DNA of 5,577 bases, from contig JAGHDS010000473.1 of assembly GCA_021159845.1 (NCBI GenBank), positions 1 to 5,577 of the forward strand. The letters run 5' to 3'. Position 1 is the first letter of the stretch. Every line of letters begins with the position of its first letter. Position numbers and translations under genes: made by a program. This document shows positions 1 through 5,577 of this stretch, in pieces. Source of the DNA: Anaerolineae bacterium. GTDB lineage: Bacteria; Chloroflexota; Anaerolineae; DUEN01. Under the pieces are notes generated by a model. It did no database searches. It worked only from the letters and a program-made list of their open reading frames with translations, and was not told the origin of the DNA.

Positions 1-370
1 CGGTACCATCCTCATAGGCATACTTCAGATCACCGTTGGTATCATTATAGTAGCTGATGTGGGGATAGCCACTACCATCCAGCACCAGAGATGTGTACCA
101 GCCGACACCACCTCCGCTGTCCACCGTCTCAATATGCCAGCCGGTACCGTCCTCGTAGGCATACTTCAGATCACCGTTGGTACTATCATAGTAGCTGATA
201 TAGGGATAGCCGCTGCCGTCCAGTGTCAGAGCCGTATATTGGCCAACGCCAGGAGAGGCATCCACGGTCTCGTAGTGCCACGCAGTACCGTCGTGATAGG
301 CGTGATAGAGATGGTCTCTCCCATAGGCAATGTGAGGATGTCCAGCCCCGTCCAACGCCAGGCTGCGGTC
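1..370 (-). repeat. In-gene tandem repeat, 132-141 bp units
   Basis: Three coding repeat units lie head to tail: 370-239 (132 bp, 44 aa), 238-98 (141 bp, 47 aa) and 97 to beyond the left edge. Units two and three are very similar at the DNA level: bases 1-41 and 142-182 differ at only two positions. That points to recent duplication or gene conversion. The first unit is more diverged and lacks three codons in the NGDLKY region. All units keep the same reading frame, so this is a protein repeat, not a CRISPR or other noncoding array. Confidence 0.9.
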
Positions 371-523
371 GGTCATGTTATAGAAGTTCTTGGGGCAATC
401 CACACACTCAGTGCCCCACCCTCCTTGTGCCTCGACGGGGAATGCCATTGACAGGATCACCAGCCCCGACAGAATCAGCGCCGCAGCCAGAACCGCCAAC
501 CAGACGCGTCTTTTGTGTCTCAT
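1..523 (-). CDS. Secreted tandem-repeat protein, N-terminal part (continues past left edge)
   Basis: The frame is open from ATG 523-521 to the left edge, giving 174 codons without a stop; the C-terminus is outside the window. The start is fixed by a GGAGGT ribosome site (complement of 529-534) five bases upstream. Residues 1-32 form a typical signal peptide: basic MRHKRR, a long hydrophobic core, then VEA before QG as the likely signal peptidase I site. The mature protein begins with a short Cys-containing segment (C40, C43). Repeats follow: residues 52-95, 96-142 and 143 onward. Each carries LxLDGxGxPxIxY, then (in units 2 and 3) a DxTNGDLKYAYEDGT-like stretch, and units 1 and 2 end in a WHxETVD segment. 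Aromatic, Gly/Asp-rich repeats of this size suggest a beta-propeller-like surface protein; that fold is inference. No enzymatic motif is visible and I cannot assign a function. The protein is presumably exported to the cell surface or medium. Confidence 0.85.
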   Translation of the reverse strand, partial: MRHKRRVWLAVLAAALILSGLVILSMAFPVEAQGGWGTECVDCPKNFYNMTDRSLALDGAGHPHIAYGRDHLYHAYHDGTAWHYETVDASPGVGQYTALTLDGSGYPYISYYDSTNGDLKYAYEDGTGWHIETVDSGGGVGWYTSLVLDGSGYPHISYYNDTNGDLKYAYEDGT

Positions 524-528
524 GTTGC

Positions 529-534
529 ACCTCC
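529..534 (-). promoter_or_regulatory. Ribosome binding site of the secreted repeat protein
   Basis: On the - strand this reads GGAGGT, a near-perfect anti-16S match, five bases before ATG 523-521. It decides the start of a gene whose other end is not visible. Confidence 0.8.
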
Positions 535-959
535 GCCTATCCCCCCAAAGGTTTGAGTTTGAATACGACGACGGACGGCGAATGAAAGGTGAGGAGTCCC
601 CCCGCGACCGTACGTTCCCATAGTCCGTGGTATCCCCACGAAGGCACGATAGCCCCTAACGACGAGAGGCCAACTTGCCTGATGATCGGTCAAAGGAGAT
701 GATCAACAAGCGGGGTTGAGCACAGCCACCCGACCGTCCGCGCCGGCATCCCCTAAACGCGACGAACTGCCCGTAATGCCCCTCTGTAGTCTTTTCGGGA
801 CTCTCCAGATACCTCTTGCCAGTTCCGTCAGGCTGTGGGAGTTGCGGACGAATACGGTGTGAACACTGGGGACAGGCTCGAGGAGAAAGAACACGCCGTT
901 CTCGTCGGCGGAGCCCTCAGCCGCGAACTAAGGACAACAAAGTGAACGTTTCATTTGAA

Positions 960-988
960 AATATATCATAATGCCCGCGCCAAGTCAA
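960..988 (-). promoter_or_regulatory. Leftward sigma70-type promoter
   Basis: On the - strand, TTGACT (988-983) is followed after exactly 17 bases by TATATT (965-960). Each hexamer matches the housekeeping sigma consensus at five of six positions, and the -10 lies in the most AT-rich patch of the gap. Transcription would start near 953 and run left. The next good ribosome site is that of the secreted repeat protein, so the untranslated leader would be about 430 bases. That is long, and a closer promoter for that gene may exist that I do not recognise. The call rests on sequence only. Confidence 0.55.
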
Positions 989-999
989 CGGTATTTTGT

Positions 1000-1143
1000 G
1001 CGGTGATTACCCATAAGTGCGATATGTATGCTTAACATGTCTTTCTCCACCGCAGAGACGCCGAGGACGCAGAGGAACTCTCTTTTTTCCCTTCCTCCTC
1101 GGCGCTCCCCGCGACTCCGCGGTGAGATGTGGGTAATCACCGC
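1000..1143. repeat. Inverted-repeat (MITE- or REP-like) element with nested palindrome
   Basis: The arms 1000-1013 (GCGGTGATTACCCA) and 1130-1143 (TGGGTAATCACCGC) are perfect 14-bp inverted repeats. Outside them the match continues imperfectly: ACAA on both sides (offset by one base), then GTTGAC, which is part of the -35 element of each flanking promoter. Inside is a second, imperfect palindrome: ACCGCAGAG (1049-1057) and CGCCGAGGA (1059-1067) against CGCCGAGGA (complement of 1096-1104) and ACCGCGGAG (complement of 1115-1123). CCGCAGAGACGC/GACGCAGAG words like these are familiar from dispersed palindromic repeats in many bacterial genomes. No transposase is present. No target-site duplication is evident, so the element limits are uncertain. 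Confidence 0.7.
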
Positions 1144-1153
1144 GACAAGCGGG

Positions 1154-1181
1154 TTGACAAAGTAGATCAGACGGATACAAT
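1154..1181 (+). promoter_or_regulatory. Rightward sigma70-type promoter of the transporter operon
   Basis: A perfect TTGACA (1154-1159) is followed after 16 bases by TACAAT (1176-1181), five of six to the consensus. Transcription would start near 1188 and leave a leader of about 150 bases before the binding-protein ATG at 1339. No gene starts between this promoter and the operon, so it is the best candidate to drive all three transporter genes. The inverted-repeat arm 1130-1143 lies ten bases upstream of the -35, where an activator could sit. Such a role is inference. Confidence 0.65.
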
Positions 1182-1237
1182 GGCACTATAGGAAGCATGC
1201 TCAAGTGATGTGCCTACATCCAGGCCTGGTGTGGATG

Positions 1238-1294
1238 GACAGCGGGGTTCATTCATTTAGCCTGAAAGCGAATGATCTCCGCTGTCTTTTTGTT
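1238..1294 (+). terminator. Intrinsic terminator / possible attenuator in operon leader
   Basis: The arms 1238-1254 and 1270-1286 form 17 opposed positions. Sixteen pair: an eight-pair GC-rich base (GACAGCGG/CCGCTGTC), one G-U, one G-C, one T-T mismatch, then six more pairs. The loop is 15 bases. Five T residues follow at once (1287-1291, then GTT), the classical layout of a Rho-independent terminator. It lies about 50 bases after the predicted start site and 45 bases before the ATG. No rightward gene lies upstream, so it is more likely a conditional leader terminator, or the end of a small RNA of about 100 bases, than the end of another operon. I recognise no riboswitch or T-box consensus upstream and found no strong antiterminator. 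Confidence 0.7.
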
Positions 1295-1338
1295 ATGGCA
1301 AAGCTGCTCTGCCCAGGAAAAACGAGAGGAGGCGAATC

Positions 1339-3138
1339 ATGTGGCATCGGTTTAACAGGCATGCCCGCGAGGAGTTAGAATGGGCTTATGACTTCGACCC
1401 TAAAGATCCGCTATTTGGCCTTAGCCGATCGGATCTGCGCGGCCCCAAATTGAGTCGGCGCACCGTCCTACGGCTGATGGCGGCGGCAGGTCTACTTTCG
1501 CTCTCGGATGTGCTCGTGGCGTGCGCTCCTGCTGCGACGCCGCAAGCAGGCACTGCCCCACAGGCTGCGGCTACTCAAGCGAAAGCGGGAGGCGTGCTGA
1601 AATGCGGCTGGGCAGGAACTGGGGAGATCCAAACACTCGACCCAGCTCAGATCAGCCAAGTACTGGAGTTCCAGATCGCGTCCAACGTGCTGGGTGGGCT
1701 CACACATATCAACCCCGATCTCACGGCCGAGGGTGACCTGGCTACGGACTGGGATGTCTCCGAAGACGGCCTGGAGTGGACCTTCCACCTCCGGCAGGGA
1801 GTAACCTTCCACAATGGCGATCCCTTCACAGCCGACGATGTGATCTTTACCTACAATCGCTCCAAAGACCCCAACCAGTCGATCCACTCTCGAGCCCTTG
1901 CCAACATTGTGGACGTTCAGAAGATCGACGACTACACGGTGAAGATCGTCCTGGCTAAGCCCCAGGCATCGCTGTTGGTGAAGACGCTGGAGCGCTCCAG
2001 TGGCCGCGCTATGACCATCGTTAATCGTCGGGCGCTGAAGGAGATGGGACCCGAAAAGTATGGGTTGATGCCAGTCGGCACTGGCCCCTTCAAGGTCGTG
2101 CAACACCAACTGGGGCAGGGAGTCGTGCTGGAGCGATTCGAGAACTACTACGATCCGGAGCGTCCCAAGCTGGATAAGGTCGTCATCACCCCAATCCCAG
2201 AACCGGAGCCGCTGGCAGCTGCCATCGAGGCCGGCGATATCCAACTGATCGGTGGCAATCCACCCGCGGCCGAGCTCATTGATCGTTTCGTCTCCAACCC
2301 GGACTTGGTCGTCTCCCAGATCACCGGGCCGGGCTTCCAGGCATTGTGGATCAACCCGTGGCGCGATCCGTACAAGGTAACCGACTTCAATAAGCCGATC
2401 GAGGAGCTGAAGAAGGAGAAAGGCTTCATGGTGCGCCTGGCTATCGCCAAGGCGATCGACCGCGACGACTTCATCAAGCGTGCCCTGTTTGGACGAGGCC
2501 AGCCGGCCTTCGGAGCGGTCAACCCAGCCATGCGCTTCTACTTCGACACCTCGATCAACGAGACCAGCGAGCAGCGCTTCGATCCCGAGGAGGCCCGCCG
2601 CTTACTGGCTGAGGCAGGATACCCGGACGGAAAGGGCTTCCCCACGCTCAAGCTGATGGTAACCCCGGCTGGCAAGCGCGAGGGGGAGATCATCGTCGAT
2701 ATCCTGAAGAAGAACCTGGGCATCACCGTCGAGTTGGACATCAAGGACTTCCCTGTCCTGATCGAACACTTCGACAGCATGAACTTCGACCTGCTGCGCG
2801 TTGGTAGCGGCGGAGATTACGACCCGGATGACGCCCTGGTTGACTGGATGGAGACGAGCTCCAAGTTCAACGGGCCCAAGCGGGACAAGGAGAAAATGCC
2901 CTTCGGGTTCTTCTCGGACAAGGAAGTGGATGACCTCGTCGAGCAGGAGCGCGTGGAGGTAGATCTCAATCGCCGCAAGGAGCTGGTCCAGAAAGCCAAT
3001 AAGATCACGTCGGACAAGGTGGCGGCGGCGTTCCTGTTCCATCCGATGGATATCTTGGTCTATCGCAAAGAGGTGTACTATCCAGACGAGAGCCGTATCC
3101 CTGGGCTCGTCGACCTGGATCGGGTCACCCTGGACTGA
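1339..3138 (+). CDS. Peptide/nickel-type ABC transporter substrate-binding lipoprotein (SBP family 5)
   Basis: This 599-residue protein is an extracytoplasmic receptor that captures an oligopeptide or similar ligand and hands it to the permeases encoded next. The start is supported by AGAGGAGG (1325-1332), six bases before ATG. Residues 1-38 are a charged cytoplasmic leader. SRRTVLRLM (39-47) is a twin-arginine export motif, followed by a hydrophobic stretch and a lipobox LVAC with the lipidated Cys at 62. A flexible Ala/Thr/Gln/Pro linker runs to about 84. SBP_bac_5 signatures follow: TLDPAQ (99-104), LATDWDVSEDGLEWTFHLR (134-152) with TFHNGDPFTADDV (156-168), GTGPFKV (247-253), RLAIAKAIDRDDFI (366-379) and FDPEEARRLLAEAGYP (414-429). 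Length is normal for the family and no frameshift is seen. The family binds peptides, nickel, sugars or opines, and the sequence alone does not tell which. Export in folded form by Tat is inferred from the RR motif. Confidence 0.95.
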   Translation: MWHRFNRHAREELEWAYDFDPKDPLFGLSRSDLRGPKLSRRTVLRLMAAAGLLSLSDVLVACAPAATPQAGTAPQAAATQAKAGGVLKCGWAGTGEIQTLDPAQISQVLEFQIASNVLGGLTHINPDLTAEGDLATDWDVSEDGLEWTFHLRQGVTFHNGDPFTADDVIFTYNRSKDPNQSIHSRALANIVDVQKIDDYTVKIVLAKPQASLLVKTLERSSGRAMTIVNRRALKEMGPEKYGLMPVGTGPFKVVQHQLGQGVVLERFENYYDPERPKLDKVVITPIPEPEPLAAAIEAGDIQLIGGNPPAAELIDRFVSNPDLVVSQITGPGFQALWINPWRDPYKVTDFNKPIEELKKEKGFMVRLAIAKAIDRDDFIKRALFGRGQPAFGAVNPAMRFYFDTSINETSEQRFDPEEARRLLAEAGYPDGKGFPTLKLMVTPAGKREGEIIVDILKKNLGITVELDIKDFPVLIEHFDSMNFDLLRVGSGGDYDPDDALVDWMETSSKFNGPKRDKEKMPFGFFSDKEVDDLVEQERVEVDLNRRKELVQKANKITSDKVAAAFLFHPMDILVYRKEVYYPDESRIPGLVDLDRVTLD

Positions 3139-3169
3139 GATCGATTCCACCGAGATATTCAGATATGAT

Positions 3170-3205
3170 TGGTTTGCGGCGGGCCCGGGGGTCCGCCGCA
3201 AACCA
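3170..3205 (+). promoter_or_regulatory. Stable intercistronic hairpin after the binding-protein gene
   Basis: The arms 3170-3182 (TGGTTTGCGGCGG) and 3193-3205 pair perfectly over 13 bp. One G-U and two further C-G pairs extend the stem to 16 pairs around a CGGG loop. No T tract follows (the next bases are CGACGACATC), so it is a poor intrinsic terminator. Between a binding-protein gene and its permease genes, such hairpins are known to block 3'-to-5' exonucleases and raise expression of the first gene, as with the REP element between malE and malF in Escherichia coli. That role is inferred here from position and structure. Confidence 0.75.
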
Positions 3206-3243
3206 CGACGACATCGCCTCGAGGAGACGGATGAAGGAGTGAG

Positions 3244-4188
3244 ATGACCAGGTACATCGTCAAGCGCACGTTCTATGCTTTGGTGGTGGTCTGGGCGGTA
3301 GCCACGCTTGTCTTCTTCATGCTGCGAGCTGTTCCCGGTGATCCATTCCAGGCGATGCTGGCGGATGTGGATCCTGAGGCGGCCGTGGCATTGCGACATA
3401 AACTCGGCTTAGACCGCCCAACCTATATCCAATATCTTCTATGGTTTGGACGGCTGTTCCAGGGCGACATGGGAAACTCGATTTATGGAAGCAATCAGGC
3501 GGTCAGCCAGATTATACGGGAGGCGTTTCCCCGGACAATAGCTTTGGCATCATTGGCGTTCATCGCCTCTCTAGTCCTGGCCATATCGGCTGGCATCATC
3601 TCGGCGGTTAAGAAGCACTCGTTACTCGATCATATATTCACCCTGGCGGCTTTCCTGGGCCTTAGCATGCCGGACTTCTGGATGGGGATCTTGCTCATTA
3701 TCGTTTTCGCTGTGCGCCTGCACTGGCTACCCGCCATTGGCTACGTGCCCTTGTCGAAAGGTTTCTGGCCGTGGTTCTCCCATCTGCTCATGCCAGCCAT
3801 CGCTGCTGGCACCCCCTTCTCAGCGATTATCGCTCGCATGACCCGCTCCGCCATGTTGGAAGTGTTAAAGACGGACTACATCAAGGTTGCCCGGGCAAAG
3901 GGGCTACAGGAACGGACTGTCATCTTCGTCCACGCGCTCAAGAACGCTCTGATCCCCGTGGTAACCGTAATGGGCATCGCTTTCGCGCTGCTGATGTCCG
4001 GCACGGTGATCGTGGAAAATGTGTTCGCCATCCAGGGGTTGGGCCGTGTGTTGATTCAGGGCATTCTGAATCGGGATTACCCGGTTGTTCAGGGGGCGAT
4101 CCTGGTAGTCTCAGTGATCTTTGTGTTCACAAACCTGTTGGTAGATATCCTGTACACGGTGATTGATCCTCGGATTCGCTATGAGTGA
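3244..4188 (+). CDS. ABC transporter permease, DppB/OppB family
   Basis: A 314-residue integral membrane protein that forms half of the translocation channel of the importer. ATG 3244 follows AAGGAG (3234-3239) with a short four-base spacer. The N-terminal YIVKRTFYALVVVWAVATLVFF (residues 4-25) is the usual first membrane helix. The AVPGDPF motif (29-35) and GDMGNSI (74-80) are typical of this subfamily. Further helices are visible near 98-121, 131-157, 178-197, 236-258 and 281-307, six in all. The EAA loop, which docks onto the ATPase, is LKTDYIKVARAKGLQERTV (208-226), with the conserved Gly at 220. The end, ILYTVIDPRIRYE, is characteristic and the length is normal. The gene starts 105 bases after the binding-protein stop and ends 10 bases before the second permease gene, consistent with one operon. 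Substrate cannot be read from the permease. Confidence 0.95.
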   Translation: MTRYIVKRTFYALVVVWAVATLVFFMLRAVPGDPFQAMLADVDPEAAVALRHKLGLDRPTYIQYLLWFGRLFQGDMGNSIYGSNQAVSQIIREAFPRTIALASLAFIASLVLAISAGIISAVKKHSLLDHIFTLAAFLGLSMPDFWMGILLIIVFAVRLHWLPAIGYVPLSKGFWPWFSHLLMPAIAAGTPFSAIIARMTRSAMLEVLKTDYIKVARAKGLQERTVIFVHALKNALIPVVTVMGIAFALLMSGTVIVENVFAIQGLGRVLIQGILNRDYPVVQGAILVVSVIFVFTNLLVDILYTVIDPRIRYE

Positions 4189-4198
4189 GGGATGAGGA

Positions 4199-5116
4199 AT
4201 GGCTCGTGCAGTGGACATTGTAACCGGAGTGGAGCCCAAAGATGCGGCGGAGGCCATGCTCATCGCACCTCGCCGCCGGCGTCCATGGCTTCGATACCTT
4301 TGGAGAGACAAAAAGGCGTTGATCGGACTGATCGTCCTGGTAGTGATGGCCGTGGCAGCTGTGTTCGCTTCCTATGTTGCCCCCTACGATCCCAACGACC
4401 AAGCTTTTGAATTCCTATCTCCTCCTTCTGGCGCGCACTTGCTAGGGACAGACGACCTGGGCCGCGACTTGCTGAGCCGTATCATCTATGGCGCCCGGGT
4501 GTCGCTCTCGGTCGGCGTGATCACGGTATCGCTGGCTATGGTGGTTGGTGTGTTAATGGGGTTGCTGGCCGGGTTCTACGGCGGCTGGATCGATAACCTG
4601 ATCATGCGTTATATTGATCTTCAATGGGCGTTCCCGAACTTTATCATCGCTGTCTACCTGGTGGCCGTCTTCGGCACCGGGTTGGCGAACGTCATCGTGG
4701 CGATCGCACTGGCGTTCCTGGATGACTTCGCCCGCGTCATGCGCGGCATGGTGCTCTCCATCAGGGAGGAGGAGTATGTGATGGCCGCTCGCGCTGTTGG
4801 GGTCTCCAACGTGGGCATCCTGCTGCGCCATGTCCTGCCCAATGCCACGGCGCCCATCATCGTACAGGCCACGGTGAGCGTCTCCTACGCCATTCTGGCC
4901 GAGGCAAGCCTATCCTTTCTAGGGTTGGGGGTCAAGCCTTCCACGCCGACGTGGGGGCTGATTCTGAGCGACGCGCGGACGTTCATCTCCCGAGCATGGT
5001 GGCTGGGCGTATTTCCCGGCCTGGCGATCATGATTACCGTGCTCAGCATCAACTTTCTGGGGGACGCGCTGCGAGACATGTTCGACGTGCGCGAATACCA
5101 GGAGGTGCAGCGTTAA
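4199..5116 (+). CDS. ABC transporter permease, DppC/OppC family
   Basis: A 305-residue membrane protein forming the other half of the importer channel. The start at 4199 is supported by GAGGG (4187-4191), which overlaps the stop of the first permease gene, so translation is probably coupled. Residues 1-24 are a variable cytoplasmic extension. A basic stretch RRRRPWLRYLWRDKKALIG (25-43) then leads into the first helix (40-60), as in the OppC N-terminal domain. HLLGTDDLGRDLLSRIIYGAR (80-100) is the subfamily hallmark. More helices lie near 102-127, 143-175, 215-240 and 271-289. The EAA loop, facing the ATPase, is EEEYVMAARAVGVSNVGILLRH (190-211) with Gly201. The C-terminus FLGDALRDMFDVR (286-298) is typical. 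Nothing is missing or broken. It is the last gene of the operon; no ATPase gene follows. Confidence 0.95.
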   Translation: MARAVDIVTGVEPKDAAEAMLIAPRRRRPWLRYLWRDKKALIGLIVLVVMAVAAVFASYVAPYDPNDQAFEFLSPPSGAHLLGTDDLGRDLLSRIIYGARVSLSVGVITVSLAMVVGVLMGLLAGFYGGWIDNLIMRYIDLQWAFPNFIIAVYLVAVFGTGLANVIVAIALAFLDDFARVMRGMVLSIREEEYVMAARAVGVSNVGILLRHVLPNATAPIIVQATVSVSYAILAEASLSFLGLGVKPSTPTWGLILSDARTFISRAWWLGVFPGLAIMITVLSINFLGDALRDMFDVREYQEVQR

Positions 5117-5272
5117 GATCTCCCGTCGCTGCCCATCGTCCCGAAGATGAACCAACTAGCGACCGGCGACTGGCGCCTCCTCCCCCGAAATTGAGGGAGG
5201 AGGCAAAGGCTATCATCCACTCAAGGAGCGGGCCGAGCCGTTATCTCCCTTTGCGGGTTCCTTTTTCACGTT
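5117..5272. other. Intergenic gap between convergent genes
   Basis: This gap of 156 bases lies between the end of the second permease gene and the end of the leftward SnoaL-like gene. It contains the hairpin at 5175-5204 and, nearer the right, a T run (5262-5266) preceded by a weak imperfect stem within 5226-5261 that could help end the rightward transcript. I see no small gene here. Confidence 0.6.
5175..5204. terminator. GC-rich hairpin between convergent genes
   Basis: GCCTCCTCCC (5175-5184) and GGGAGGAGGC (5195-5204) form a perfect ten-pair stem with a ten-base loop. It sits 58 bases past the stop of the last transporter gene, and about 70 bases past the stop of the opposing gene. Neither side has a T tract, so it is not a classical intrinsic terminator. 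It may act as a transcript-end stabiliser or a weak bidirectional terminator. Confidence 0.5.
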
Positions 5273-5577
5273 TCACACGGGCTGTGCGTGCGTCACCGTG
5301 GCCGAGGACGTCAGCGGCGAGACGTGGTAGTGCACGATCTTCCAGCCATCTTGCTGCTTGATCATGGTCGCCGAGTAGCGCCAGGTGCCTCTGTATACTG
5401 TTCCATCTGGATGTGCTACGCTCCCATCGATATACAGCGTGAGCACGGCGGCGTCCCCGTATACCTGGGCGTTTACGTGTCGAGCAGAGACACTGACCTT
5501 ATACCCCGCGCCGTAAAGCCACTTAAGCCCCTCCAGGTCTGGCCCTTCTAACAAGAGCCTGTTATCCAGGTAAAACC
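5273..5577 (-). CDS. SnoaL/DUF4440-like (NTF2-fold) protein, C-terminal part (start beyond right edge)
   Basis: The frame is open from the right edge to TGA 5275-5273, giving 100 whole codons from 5575. A TTG at 5554-5552 could pass as a start. The frame continues upstream as FYLDNRL with no stop, and the family needs more N-terminal sequence, so the true start lies outside the window. Visible features fit the second half of a SnoaL/DUF4440 domain: GAGYKVSVSARHVNAQVYGDAAVLTLYI, a strand pair ending in YRGTWRYSATMIKQQ, and the signature DGWKIVHYHVSPL before a short polar tail. This cone-shaped alpha+beta fold usually forms dimers and binds small ligands; members include isomerases, cyclases and many proteins of unknown role. 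Catalytic residues cannot be assigned from this part. It is convergent with the transporter operon and probably unrelated to it. Confidence 0.75.
   Translation of the reverse strand, partial: FYLDNRLLLEGPDLEGLKWLYGAGYKVSVSARHVNAQVYGDAAVLTLYIDGSVAHPDGTVYRGTWRYSATMIKQQDGWKIVHYHVSPLTSSATVTHAQPV

Larger units (their letters stand above)
524..1338. other. Long intergenic region between divergent genes
   Basis: About 815 bases separate the start of the leftward secreted-protein gene from the start of the rightward transporter operon. No reading frame here has both a ribosome site and recognisable protein content. Bases 541-700 show nothing I can name. Bases 703-930 hold a stop-bounded - strand frame with coding-like codon use but no good start (see findings). 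Bases 945-970 are distinctly AT-rich and carry the leftward promoter. Bases 1000-1143 are an inverted-repeat element, 1154-1181 the rightward promoter, and 1188-1338 the operon leader containing a terminator-like hairpin. Confidence 0.7.

Noticed and set aside
1..370. Tandem 141-bp repeats considered as a CRISPR or noncoding satellite array
   Set aside because: Units are translated in one uninterrupted frame, differ mostly at single bases, and have no repeat-spacer pattern.
59..623. Overlapping + strand frames in the first 620 bases
   Set aside because: They are the complement of the secreted repeat gene, which has a perfect ribosome site, a signal peptide and in-frame repeats.
703..894. Assignment of the small - strand frame to the DUF192 family
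   Set aside because: PSVHTVFVR only loosely recalls the family's conserved HTxxMR core, and the residues after it do not match, so no family was named.
1007..1204. 65-codon - strand frame across the inverted-repeat element
   Set aside because: It consists of the palindromic repeat and the rightward promoter read backwards, with no ribosome site or homology-like content.
1492..2244. Long - strand open frame (250 codons) opposite the binding-protein gene
   Set aside because: It is antisense to a clear SBP family 5 gene, has no family-like content, and mirrors the codon structure of the + strand gene.
3139..3170. A separate promoter for the permease genes (TATGAT-like sequence near 3164-3169)
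   Set aside because: No -35 box at acceptable spacing was found; co-transcription with the binding-protein gene is simpler.
2602..3399. 265-codon - strand open frame spanning the end of the binding-protein gene and the start of the first permease gene
   Set aside because: It is composed of antisense from two real genes and the hairpin between them; no ribosome site or recognisable domain.
5273..5554. TTG at 5554-5552 as the start of the SnoaL-like gene
   Set aside because: The frame stays open to the window edge with protein-like sequence, there is no ribosome site, and the domain would lack its first half.

Overview
The window looks like ordinary chromosomal DNA from a fairly GC-rich bacterium. 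Its core is a three-gene peptide/nickel-type (Dpp/Opp family) ABC importer operon on the + strand. An incomplete gene lies on the - strand at each end. The Tat-plus-lipobox leader on the binding protein and the secreted repeat protein would fit a Chloroflexota-like organism, but that placement is an impression from gene style, not from a marker gene.

Layout. 1-523 (-): start of a secreted protein built from 44-47-residue tandem repeats; it runs off the left edge. 524-1338: about 815 bases with no convincing gene. This stretch holds a leftward promoter (960-988), an inverted-repeat element (1000-1143), a rightward promoter (1154-1181) and a strong intrinsic-terminator hairpin (1238-1294) inside the leader of the transporter operon. 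1339-3138 (+): Tat-exported lipoprotein substrate-binding protein. 3139-3243: intercistronic gap with a very stable 16-pair hairpin. 3244-4188 (+) and 4199-5116 (+): the two permease subunits, 10 bases apart. 5117-5272: gap between convergent genes with a GC-rich hairpin. 5273-5577 (-): C-terminal 100 codons of a SnoaL/DUF4440-like (NTF2-fold) protein that enters from the right edge.

How the genes work together. The lipoprotein captures a peptide or other small ligand outside the membrane and delivers it to a channel formed by the two permeases. No ATP-binding subunit is present, so the energising ATPases must be encoded elsewhere. The two hairpins around the binding-protein gene suggest that its mRNA is controlled twice: by possible premature termination in the leader, and by 3'-end protection that would let the binding protein be made in excess over the permeases.

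I see no clearly new multi-gene system. The most unusual part is 960-1294. Two outward-facing sigma70-type promoters sit almost symmetrically outside a 14-bp inverted repeat, and the rightward one leads into a terminator about 50 bases downstream.
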